64,000 bases of DNA. Origin: Anaerolineales bacterium. GTDB taxonomy: Bacteria > Chloroflexota > Anaerolineae > Anaerolineales > Villigracilaceae. Position numbers and translations under genes: made by a program. Below are positions 7,894-15,085 of the stretch, one piece after another. The notes beneath the pieces are model-generated. The model saw only the letters and a program-made list of their open reading frames with translations. It did no database searches and had not been told where the DNA came from. The stretch lies in contig JAUQXA010000024.1 in the NCBI GenBank assembly GCA_030834895.1, forward strand, positions 496,001-560,000, given 5' to 3'. The stretch's first letter is position 1, and the number at the start of each line of letters is the position of its first letter.

Positions 7894-8828
7894 TCGCGCA
7901 ATCTCCTCCCCGTCAGCGACAGGAAAACATCTTCCAAGGTGTTGGTTCGCAGGCGCACGTCGCCCAGAGTGATGCCGGCCGTACGTAGGCTTTCGAGCAG
8001 CGCCCCAAGCTGGTCAATCAATCCCCTGCCCCGCACGGTCAGCGTGTGGTTGACCGTGGAAACTGTCAGTGCGGATTTGCTCAAAAGTGCAGAAGCAGCT
8101 TCGAGGTCGGCGGACGAAGCCAGCTCGATGTCCAGCACATCGCCTTCGCCAATTGTCCGCTTGAGCGCATCGGGCGTGTCCAGCGCAACCAGTTTCCCGT
8201 GATCGATGATCGCCACGCGGTCAGCGACGCGCTCCGCCTCATCCATGTTGTGCGTGGTAAGGATGACAGTTTTGATTCGCGCTAGTGAGCGCACCGTCTC
8301 GCGGACAAGGACGCGGCTTTGCGGATCAAGCCCCGCTTCGGGTTCATCAAGCACGATGACCTGCGGATCGTGAACCAGCGCCAGCGCGATGTTGAGTCGA
8401 CGCTTCATGCCGCCCGAAAGCCTGCCGCCCAGTTCCCCAGCCTTGGCAGCCAGCCCAAGCTTTTCCAGCCACTCAGCGCCGCGCTGACGGGCAACCTTGC
8501 GCGGAACGCCGTACACCTCGCCAATGAATTCGAGCTGTTCGAGACAGGTAAGCTTGTCCCACAGAATGGTCTCCTGCGGACAGACGCCGACCAACGCGCG
8601 GGCTTCGGTGTCGCCGCCGTGGACGGGTTTGCCATGCAAAAGAACTTGCCCAGTGTCGGGCTTGAGCAACCCGCACATCATGTTGATGGATGTGGTCTTG
8701 CCCGCGCCGTTTGGTCCGAGGAAGCCGAAGATTTCGCCTTCGTAAACTTCGAGCGAGAGGTCGTCCACGGCAGTGAGCGCGCCGAAACGTTTGGTGAGAT
8801 GTTGGGTTTGAAGAACAGGAATAGTCAT
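7890..8828 (-). CDS. ABC transporter ATP-binding protein (DrrA/CcmA-type)
   Basis: A 312-residue ATPase for the adjacent ABC-2 permease. Walker A GPNGAGKTTS, Q-loop region VCPQE, signature LSGGMKRR, Walker B VIVLDEPEAGLD and the switch His in ILTTHNMDEAERV are all intact. The C-terminal 80 residues form the extra domain common to drug-export ATPases, ending TLEDVFLSLTGR. The start codon has no clear ribosome-binding site: two overlapping perfect palindromes (8831-8882) end 2 nt before it, so translation of this gene may depend on mRNA structure or coupling. Confidence 0.93.
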   Translation of the reverse strand: MTIPVLQTQHLTKRFGALTAVDDLSLEVYEGEIFGFLGPNGAGKTTSINMMCGLLKPDTGQVLLHGKPVHGGDTEARALVGVCPQETILWDKLTCLEQLEFIGEVYGVPRKVARQRGAEWLEKLGLAAKAGELGGRLSGGMKRRLNIALALVHDPQVIVLDEPEAGLDPQSRVLVRETVRSLARIKTVILTTHNMDEAERVADRVAIIDHGKLVALDTPDALKRTIGEGDVLDIELASSADLEAASALLSKSALTVSTVNHTLTVRGRGLIDQLGALLESLRTAGITLGDVRLRTNTLEDVFLSLTGRRLRE

Positions 8829-8830
8829 AC

Positions 8831-8882
8831 GGACTCAAAAGTCAGGAGACTTTTGAGTCCAACGTCTGGAGACGTTGGACTC
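8831..8882. repeat. Two overlapping 13-bp-arm palindromes sharing GAGTCC, before the ABC ATPase start
   Basis: Palindrome 1: GGACTCAAAAGTC (8831-8843), loop AGGA, then its exact complement (8848-8860). Palindrome 2: GAGTCCAACGTCT (8855-8867), loop GG, then its exact complement (8870-8882). They share GAGTCC at 8855-8860, so in RNA only one can form fully at a time. They fill the gap between the nitroreductase and ATPase genes. Confidence 0.85.
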
Positions 8883-8892
8883 CGGTCAAGTT

Positions 8893-9444
8893 TTATCTCA
8901 GAAGCAAGATGATCAAAATTACGGTAATCACGAAAGTCCAAATCCACGCCCAGCCTCCAGCATCGGATGCGCCGCTGCCAAGTCCCAGCGGATGGAAACG
9001 CAGCAACGGCAGGTCTTCGATTTTTCGAGCCAGCTCATCATCGGTAATCGTGAAGGGGTTATAGCCCTCGAAGAAGCCGGCAAAGCCTGCATTCTTGAAC
9101 ACCTGGCGGGTAAGAATAAGTCTTAACTCTGGATCGGTGACTTCTTCCACGTGAGCGTGGATGCTGCCACCGGGCAGAATCAAATCCACTTCGGGGTTGG
9201 CAAGCAGGTTGCGGAACCAGTCAGAAGTCGCGCGTCCGCCAGAGATGCAGTAGACGTCACCCTTGTAGATTGCATAGTTGACTGGCGTAAAGCGCAACTT
9301 GCCCGTCTTGCGCCCGATGACTTTCATCACCATGATATAACCCGAAAACGGGTTGCCAAAGAACGGTCCGAATCCGAGGCGGAACATGGGTACCATGAAG
9401 AACTTGTTGAGAAACCAAAAGATACGACGCATGAGTGGGGGCAT
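8893..9444 (-). CDS. Deazaflavin (F420)-dependent nitroreductase family protein
   Basis: A 183-residue protein of the DDN/split-barrel family. The block RKTGKLRFTPVNYAIYKGDVYCIS is followed by GRATSDWFRNLLANPEVDLILPGG, the usual core of these proteins, which reduce substrates with the cofactor F420H2 or a flavin. It differs from short relatives by having a hydrophobic C-terminus (about residues 163-182, WAWIWTFVITVILIILLLR), so it is probably held at the membrane. It sits between a membrane methyltransferase gene and an ABC exporter under a TetR regulator, so a role in modifying a lipophilic toxin is plausible (inference). The gene starts 4 nt after the previous one ends. Confidence 0.82.
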   Translation of the reverse strand: MPPLMRRIFWFLNKFFMVPMFRLGFGPFFGNPFSGYIMVMKVIGRKTGKLRFTPVNYAIYKGDVYCISGGRATSDWFRNLLANPEVDLILPGGSIHAHVEEVTDPELRLILTRQVFKNAGFAGFFEGYNPFTITDDELARKIEDLPLLRFHPLGLGSGASDAGGWAWIWTFVITVILIILLLR

Positions 9445-9447
9445 AAT

Positions 9448-10008
9448 TCAACTCCTTTTTGGTAGGCCAAAATAGCGTGGCACTTTTTGACAATATTCCC
9501 GATAGGGCTCACCATAGGTGCGGATCAGGTGTTCCTCCTCGACGAGTGTCACTGCATAGGCAAGCACGGCATAGGCAAGCAAACCGAGCCAGGCGAGAGC
9601 ATTCCACCATGTGATGAAAAATCCCAGAATGAGCAAGCCATAGCCAACAAACTGTGGATTACGGCTGTAGCGATATAGGCCCTTTGTCTGCAATCCCGGC
9701 GTGCTATTACCCACCCAGCGCGAGAAAGTGCGAAACAGGTCCATGGCAGCCAAGGTAACAATCAAACCGATGACCATCAACAGGATGCCAAGCCAGGCCA
9801 ATTCTCCCAAGGGAATTGAGCCACTTGCACCCAAAGCCAGCGTCCCACAGAACATACCGTGGAAAGCGTACATGACCACGTGGACGAGGGAGCCGAACCA
9901 GGTCAACTTACCATGTAGTTTGTATTCCCGCCGCAGCCACCAGAGCGCAAGCGGAGACAATACAAGGAAGAGCAAACCAGAAATGATACGTGCTTCAAGA
10001 TCAGTCAT
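9448..10008 (-). CDS. Isoprenylcysteine carboxyl methyltransferase-like membrane protein
   Basis: A 186-residue integral membrane protein with about five membrane segments. The diagnostic C-terminal part is present: GLYRYSRNPQFVGYGLLILG binds S-adenosylmethionine in ICMT relatives, and EEEHLIRTYGEPYREYCQKVPRY is the closing motif. Bacterial members methylate unknown small or lipid substrates. It lies second in the TetR operon, followed at 4 nt by the nitroreductase gene. The product and substrate are unknown. Confidence 0.85.
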   Translation of the reverse strand: MTDLEARIISGLLFLVLSPLALWWLRREYKLHGKLTWFGSLVHVVMYAFHGMFCGTLALGASGSIPLGELAWLGILLMVIGLIVTLAAMDLFRTFSRWVGNSTPGLQTKGLYRYSRNPQFVGYGLLILGFFITWWNALAWLGLLAYAVLAYAVTLVEEEHLIRTYGEPYREYCQKVPRYFGLPKRS

Positions 10009-10029
10009 ATTATTTTTACCTTTTGTTTT

Positions 10030-10776
10030 CTACGGCTCCTGTTTCGCGACACCACCCATGACCAAATCCACCACAGAGTCAATTACGCGTTCCAGCGGCA
10101 TGGATTCATCTGTGACGCGGAAATAGTTGTTGAGATAAGGCAGTAATTGCGAGTCGCCGATGGCGATGATCAACGCATTGACTGCCCGCGCCGCCGCCTC
10201 CAAATCCAAGTCGGGGCGCAGCTCGCCGCGCTGCTGGGCAAGGGTCAGCAGGTTTTTGATGATTTCGAGCATGGCATCCGCGATGGGTTGAACTACTGAC
10301 TTGGCGAGAGTTGGGTCGCCCGTATAAGCTGCCCGCGCCACAAACTGAACCAAGCCCGTCATCGTGTCGCCCCATTCCAAGCCGCCCATTAGGTAGGCGC
10401 GGAGAGCATCGCGCAGCGGCATGTCGCGCAGATAGGGCTCAATCAATTGGAAGGCGTCGGTCATCAGGCTGGAACACAGCCGCGTGGCGAAGGTCAGCAA
10501 GCCCTCGCGGTTGTTGAAATACTGATACAGCGACCCGACCGCCACCCCCGCCCTCTCCGCCACCTGTTTGATATTGACCGAGGTCGGTCCCTTCTCGACG
10601 GCTTCATCCAAAATTGCCTCGACAATCGCCTGCTGACGTTCGGGGTCGAGCCGACGGAAAGTGCGCGTGACCACGCCCTCCTGCTCGAACTTCAGGATGT
10701 AGGCATGGATTTGATTCCAATCGGAGTAGAATGAATTATGAACCATTAGTTCATATTTTATGAATAAATTATTCAT
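10030..10776 (-). CDS. TetR family transcriptional regulator
   Basis: First gene of the leftward operon. The helix-turn-helix is at about residues 45-90: RQQAIVEAILDEAVEKGPTSVNIKQ, then AERAGVAVGSLYQYFNNREGLL, the TetR recognition-helix signature. The remaining residues form the helical ligand-binding and dimer domain. The longest frame starts at 10776, inside an operator-like palindrome; the next ATG is at 10746, and the conserved fold does not start until about residue 35, so the real start is uncertain. It probably represses its own operon and may affect the divergent ABC exporter genes through the twin operators at 10738-10776. The ligand is unknown. Confidence 0.9.
   Translation of the reverse strand: MNNLFIKYELMVHNSFYSDWNQIHAYILKFEQEGVVTRTFRRLDPERQQAIVEAILDEAVEKGPTSVNIKQVAERAGVAVGSLYQYFNNREGLLTFATRLCSSLMTDAFQLIEPYLRDMPLRDALRAYLMGGLEWGDTMTGLVQFVARAAYTGDPTLAKSVVQPIADAMLEIIKNLLTLAQQRGELRPDLDLEAAARAVNALIIAIGDSQLLPYLNNYFRVTDESMPLERVIDSVVDLVMGGVAKQEP
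10738..10776. promoter_or_regulatory. Twin 17-bp TetR-type operators
   Basis: Two inverted repeats: ATGAACCATTAGTTCAT (10738-10754) and ATGAATAAATTATTCAT (10760-10776). The second has perfect 8-bp arms around one base; the first has perfect 6-bp arms. Both have the form ATGAA-N7-TTCAT, and their centres are 22 bp apart, about two helical turns, as for two dimers on one face of DNA. They cover the 5' end of the TetR gene. Confidence 0.7.
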
Positions 10777-10823
10777 TTGTCAAGGTTTTCACATTAGTCA
10801 CTGGTGAGGTGCACAAAAAATCC

Positions 10824-10853
10824 TTGACACTTTTCAAGCGCAAGGTGTAAACT
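10824..10853 (+). promoter_or_regulatory. Sigma-70 type promoter for the ABC exporter leader
   Basis: TTGACA at 10824-10829 and TAAACT at 10848-10853 with an 18-bp spacer. Transcription should start near 10860, about 35 nt before the leader ORF, and face away from the TetR operon. The twin operators lie 48 bp upstream of the -35 box. Confidence 0.65.
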
Positions 10854-10895
10854 CGAACCCGCAAGAAAAATCCCAAAGAAAGGAGCGCACTCTTG

Positions 10896-10973
10896 ATGTC
10901 CAACACAGTTTTCACAATCCCCAACGCAGTTGGCTTTTTGCCTTCTCGGAGTGCGCCTGTAGACCGAAACTAG
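10896..10973 (+). CDS. Leader peptide, 25 residues, before the ABC exporter genes
   Basis: An ORF of 25 codons with a good ribosome-binding site (AAAGGAG at 10878-10885, 10 nt before ATG). The peptide begins MSNTVFTIPN and ends SAPVDRN. The segment that overlaps its ribosome-binding site, GCGCACTC (10885-10892), is the exact complement of GAGTGCGC (10949-10956) near its end, and its stop codon lies in the loop of an AGACC/GGTCT hairpin (10961-10977). An intrinsic terminator follows at 11001. This is the layout of ribosome-mediated attenuation: stalling on the leader would change RNA folding and let transcription pass into the exporter genes. That function is inferred. Confidence 0.6.
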   Translation: MSNTVFTIPNAVGFLPSRSAPVDRN

Positions 10974-11000
10974 GTCTCTTTCTGTCCCCTGTTTGTTTTG

Positions 11001-11034
11001 GGCTGTGGCGCAACCGCCGCAGCCTTTTTTGTTT
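11001..11034 (+). terminator. Intrinsic terminator (attenuator) between leader ORF and ABC genes
   Basis: Stem GGCTGTGGCG (11001-11010), loop CAAC, opposing arm CGCCGCAGCC (11015-11024) with one G-U pair, then TTTTTTGTTT. It lies 28 nt after the leader ORF and 57 nt before the ABC start, on the same transcript as both, so it must be bypassed for the exporter to be made. Confidence 0.85.
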
Positions 11035-11048
11035 CCCCTCACCCCCTT

Positions 11049-11078
11049 CCCCTCTCCCATTACTTCGCGGGAGAGGGG
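11049..11078. repeat. Palindrome overlapping the ABC half-exporter ribosome-binding site
   Basis: CCCCTCTCCC (11049-11058) pairs with GGGAGAGGGG (11069-11078). The purine tract that serves as ribosome-binding site (GGGGGGAG, 11075-11082) overlaps the right arm, so this hairpin could mask it. A similar CCCCTCTT...AGAGGGG sequence is at 57595-57615. Confidence 0.6.
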
Positions 11079-11090
11079 GGAGAAAAAGAA

Positions 11091-12938
11091 ATGGACATAC
11101 TACACCCACCTTACGAGCCTGCGCTCACATTTGACTTCCGCCGCACCCTACAAGCCAACCGCCTGAAAGGGTTGTGGCAGATGATGTCCGATTACCGCCT
11201 ATCCTACATCGTGGCAGCCATCGCGCTGGCGATCTCTGCCCTCTCGAAGACCTTCACCTACATCCTCCTGCGCTTTTTTGCGGATGATGTGCTGGTACAG
11301 AAAAACTACGTCGGCGGTACGCTGACTTCCACCCTGGTTTGGATTGGGGTGGGTTTCATTGGGTTGGCAGCCATCGAGGGCGGATTCGCCTTCCTGTCTG
11401 GACGACTGGCGGCGTACACCGCTGAGGGCATCACCCGCCGCCTGCGTGACTTCCTCTTCGACCACATCCAACGCCTGAGTTTTTCGTATCACGCCACCAC
11501 TCCCACTGGCGATTTGATCGAGCGTGTCACCTCCGACGTGGATGCCCTGCGCCGCTTCTTTGCAGAACAAGCCATCGGTGTGGGACGCATTGTCCTGCTG
11601 TTTGTCATCAACTTCATCGCAATCCTCAATCTCAACGTGGAACTGGCGCTGGTTTCGGTGGTGGTGATTCCCGTCATCCTGCTGGTATCCATTTGGTTCT
11701 TCAAGAAGGTAACCAAAGCCTACGAAGATTATCAGGCGCAGGAGGCGATCCTCTCGACGACCTTGCAGGAAAACCTGACGGGCGTGCGCGTGGTGAAAGC
11801 CTTTGCGCGGCAGGATTACGAGAAGAAGAAATTCGAGAAGGACAACTGGGGCAAGTACCTGAAAGGCAAAATCCTGCTTTTTATGCACTCGATGTTCTGG
11901 CCCCTCTCGGACATCGTGCTGGGATTCCAGATGCTATTCGGCTTTATCTACGGAGCTTTCATGGCGGTTGACGGCGAGATTTCGCTTGGCACCTACATCG
12001 CCTACGCTGGACTGGTGGTCTGGCTGATTTGGCCCATCCGCAATTTGGGACGCATCATCGTGCAGACCTCGACGGGCATGGTCTCATACGCGCGCCTGAT
12101 GGAAGTGGTCAAGCAACAGCGTGAACCCCTGTTTGATGGACGGCATCAGCCCAAGAGCGCGGCAAAAGGTGACCTGCGCTTCGAAGATGTCTCGTTCATG
12201 TACTCCGATGGAAAATCCGACGTGCTGAAAAATGTCTCATTCCACGCCAGGCCTGGACAGGCTATCGCCTTGCTTGGCTCGACAGGCTCGGGCAAGACAT
12301 CTCTTGTTAACCTGTTGCCTCGCTTCCACGAATACACGGGCGGACAAATTCTGCTCGACGGCGTGGAGTTGAAAGATTATTCGCGTGCGTACCTGCGCCA
12401 GCAGATTGGCATCGTCGAGCAGGAGCCGTTTTTGTTCAGCCGCTCAATCCGCGAAAACATCCGCTATGGAGTCGGGCGTGACGTACCGAACGAAGAAGTG
12501 GAACGCGCCGCAAAAGCCGCGGCTGTCCATGACGTGATCCTGACCTTCCCCGACGGCTACAACACGCTGGTCGGCGAAAAGGGTGTGACCCTCTCTGGCG
12601 GACAGAAACAACGTGTGGCGATTGCCCGCACCCTGTTGAAGAATCCGCGCATTTTGATTTTGGACGACTCGACCTCGTCGGTGGATACCGAAACCGAAGC
12701 CGAGATCCGCGAAGCGCTGAACGGGCTGATGAAAGACCGCACGACCTTTATCATCGCGCACCGTATCCAGTCTGTGATGGTCGCCGACCTAATCCTTGTT
12801 TTGGACAAGGGCGAGGTCGTCCAGATGGGAACACATGCCGAATTGTTGAAAGACGAAGACGGCATGTACCGCAGGATCTATGAAATCCAGACGAAGATTG
12901 ATGCTGAACTGGAAAAGGAAATTGCAAGAGTAAACTAA
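11091..12938 (+). CDS. ABC half-exporter, degenerate-site subunit (ATP-binding/permease)
   Basis: A 615-residue type IV ABC exporter subunit: six membrane segments (about 35-310), then an ATPase domain. Walker A is GSTGSGKTS, the signature is canonical LSGGQKQR, but Walker B reads ILILDDSTSSVD, with Asp in place of the catalytic Glu. The switch His is present (IIAHRI). With the next gene, whose signature is altered, it forms a heterodimer with one active and one degenerate ATP site, as in BmrCD and TM287/288. The start at 11091 was chosen because it follows a purine-rich binding site and removes a 31-residue extension encoded by the terminator and palindrome region. Expected role: drug or lipid export. 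Confidence 0.93.
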   Translation: MDILHPPYEPALTFDFRRTLQANRLKGLWQMMSDYRLSYIVAAIALAISALSKTFTYILLRFFADDVLVQKNYVGGTLTSTLVWIGVGFIGLAAIEGGFAFLSGRLAAYTAEGITRRLRDFLFDHIQRLSFSYHATTPTGDLIERVTSDVDALRRFFAEQAIGVGRIVLLFVINFIAILNLNVELALVSVVVIPVILLVSIWFFKKVTKAYEDYQAQEAILSTTLQENLTGVRVVKAFARQDYEKKKFEKDNWGKYLKGKILLFMHSMFWPLSDIVLGFQMLFGFIYGAFMAVDGEISLGTYIAYAGLVVWLIWPIRNLGRIIVQTSTGMVSYARLMEVVKQQREPLFDGRHQPKSAAKGDLRFEDVSFMYSDGKSDVLKNVSFHARPGQAIALLGSTGSGKTSLVNLLPRFHEYTGGQILLDGVELKDYSRAYLRQQIGIVEQEPFLFSRSIRENIRYGVGRDVPNEEVERAAKAAAVHDVILTFPDGYNTLVGEKGVTLSGGQKQRVAIARTLLKNPRILILDDSTSSVDTETEAEIREALNGLMKDRTTFIIAHRIQSVMVADLILVLDKGEVVQMGTHAELLKDEDGMYRRIYEIQTKIDAELEKEIARVN

Positions 12939-12946
12939 ATGTAATA

Positions 12947-13065
12947 TGTCATTGCGAGGGCGCTTTTGGTTTTGCCCGACACTTGCGCCGTGCGCCAGTG
13001 CGGTGAGCAATCCCTGTCAATTGGGAGGTTGCTTCGTCGGAAAGAGCATCCTCCTCGCAACGACA
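12947..13065. repeat. REP-like palindrome, family A, between the two ABC subunit genes
   Basis: Begins TGTCATTGCGAGG and ends CCTCGCAACGACA; inner arms GAGCAATCCC and GAGGTTGCTTCG. It fills almost the whole gap between the two half-exporter genes. The centre is longer than in the other copies. Confidence 0.88.
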
Positions 13066-13083
13066 TGCACCGGAGAATAAAAA

Positions 13084-14952
13084 ATGTCGGATGAACTCAT
13101 TGAACTCGAAGAAGAAGAATTTACCTCACAACTGACCATGCCCGTGCTGAAAAGAATCGGCACGTTATTAAAGCCGCACTGGAAATGGGTTGCCGGATTT
13201 TTTGTCACCATCGCCCTCGTGTCGGGACTGGACGCATACTTTACCTTCCTCAGCAAGCAGTTCATTGACCAGGGTATTACGTTAGGCAACAAGGAACGGC
13301 TGATGAGTCTCGCCACCATTTACGGCGGGCTGATTGTGATTCAGGCGGGCGCGGTGTTCACGTTCATCTACCTTGCGGGTGTGCTAGGCGAGCGGATTCA
13401 ATACGACCTGCGGAAAATGCTCTTCAACCATTTGCAGGAACTCTCGCTCTCGTACTACGCCCAAAACGCCGTCGGGCGGATGATTGCCCGCGTCACCTCG
13501 GATACGGGACGCGTCTCGGACCTGTTGACCTGGGGCATCGTAGATACCACCTGGGCGGTGATGAACATTATTTCGTCCACGATCTTCATGCTGATTATCA
13601 ACTGGCGGCTGGCGCTGATTGTCTTCACCATCATCCCCGTTATGATATGGATTGCCGTCGAGTTCCGCAAGCGGATTTTGGATCAGTACCGCATCTCGCG
13701 CCGCGCCAATAGCAAGATCACGGGCGCGTTCAACGAGAACTTTCAGGGCACGCGCGTGGTCAAAGCCCTGGGACGCGAGGATGAAAACACCCGCGAGTTT
13801 CAGGGACTGACCTCCACTATGTACCACGCCTCGTACCGCGCGGCATGGCTCTCGGCGCTCTTCCTCCCCACCGTCCAGTTGATCGCCGCCCTCGCGCTGG
13901 GATTCATCGTCGGCTACGGCGGTTTGCAGATCGACCTCAGGCTGATGACCATCGGCGGCATTCAGGCTTTCGTCTCGTACCTGACCTTCATGATGTGGCC
14001 CATTCAGGATTTGGCGCGCGTTTATTCGGAAATGCAGCATAGCATCGCGTCGGCGGAGAGAATCTTCAAGCTGGTGGACACCCCGCCCGAAGTCCATAAC
14101 CGCGAGGGAGCCGTGGCGGCGAAGACCCTGCTCGGCGAAATCGAATTCGAGCACGTGGACTTCTTCTACGAAGACCGCAAGCCCGTGCTGACCGACTTCA
14201 CGCTGAAAGTGAACCCCGGCGAGATGATCGCGCTGGTGGGACCGACGGGCGGCGGCAAGTCCACCATCGTCAATTTGCTCTGCCGCTTTTACGAGCCATG
14301 CAACGGAATGATACGGATAAACGGATTGGATTATATGGACTACAAGCTAGAGTCGATCCATAACAAGATCGGCATCGTGCTGCAAACGCCGCACCTGTTT
14401 TCGGGGACGGTGCGCGAGAACATCCGCTACGGACGGCTCGAAGCCAGCGACGCGGACGTGGAAGAAGCCGCAAAGATCGCAGGCGCGCATGATTTCATCG
14501 TGACGTTGGAAAAGGGGTACGAGCAAAACGTGGGCGAAAGCGGCAACCTGCTCTCGGTGGGACAAAAGCAGTTGATCTCACTTGCCCGCGCCGCCCTCGC
14601 CCGCCCTGAGTTGTTCATCATGGATGAGGCAACCTCCTCGGTGGACACGCTGACCGAGGCGCGAATCCAAAAGGGCATGGAAGCCCTGATGGAAGGACGC
14701 ACATCCTTCGTCATTGCACACCGCCTGAGCACCATCCGTCGCGCAAACCGTATTCTGGTCATCGAAGAGGGTCGCATCGCCGAGCAGGGCACGCACGCCG
14801 AGTTGTTGAAATTGCGTGGGCATTACTACCGACTCTACACTCAGCAGTTCCGTCACCAGTTGGAGGTGCAGTATGGGGTCTCCGATGATGAGACTTCTGA
14901 CGTGTTGAAAGGTTCGGAAGTGTTGGCGAATGAGTCTGTGGCCGCAGATTAA
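13084..14952 (+). CDS. ABC half-exporter, consensus-site subunit (ATP-binding/permease)
   Basis: A 622-residue type IV ABC exporter subunit with six membrane segments (about 30-320) and a C-terminal ATPase. Walker A GPTGGGKST, Walker B LFIMDEATSSVD with the catalytic Glu, switch His in VIAHRLSTI, but the signature is LLSVGQKQL, so LSVGQ in place of LSGGQ. The altered signature would face the Asp-type Walker B of the first subunit, and the intact halves would face each other. The two subunits thus complement exactly. The gene is preceded by a family A palindrome and read with the first subunit. Confidence 0.93.
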   Translation: MSDELIELEEEEFTSQLTMPVLKRIGTLLKPHWKWVAGFFVTIALVSGLDAYFTFLSKQFIDQGITLGNKERLMSLATIYGGLIVIQAGAVFTFIYLAGVLGERIQYDLRKMLFNHLQELSLSYYAQNAVGRMIARVTSDTGRVSDLLTWGIVDTTWAVMNIISSTIFMLIINWRLALIVFTIIPVMIWIAVEFRKRILDQYRISRRANSKITGAFNENFQGTRVVKALGREDENTREFQGLTSTMYHASYRAAWLSALFLPTVQLIAALALGFIVGYGGLQIDLRLMTIGGIQAFVSYLTFMMWPIQDLARVYSEMQHSIASAERIFKLVDTPPEVHNREGAVAAKTLLGEIEFEHVDFFYEDRKPVLTDFTLKVNPGEMIALVGPTGGGKSTIVNLLCRFYEPCNGMIRINGLDYMDYKLESIHNKIGIVLQTPHLFSGTVRENIRYGRLEASDADVEEAAKIAGAHDFIVTLEKGYEQNVGESGNLLSVGQKQLISLARAALARPELFIMDEATSSVDTLTEARIQKGMEALMEGRTSFVIAHRLSTIRRANRILVIEEGRIAEQGTHAELLKLRGHYYRLYTQQFRHQLEVQYGVSDDETSDVLKGSEVLANESVAAD

Positions 14953-15085
14953 GTTGAGCCAGATACGCGGTGATTTACGGTGATTAGGAAGAAAAATCCA
15001 CGTTCCCGGTGTGAATTAACCTTTCACCCCCCTTTTAGAACTGGCTTGCCCACAAAAGACTATTTTGGGTGAGCCATAATTTTGT

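Noticed and set aside
13384..14154. Minus-strand ORF (256 codons) opposite the second ABC subunit
   Set aside because: It reads as composition-biased sequence without motifs, and the other strand is a certain ABC protein.
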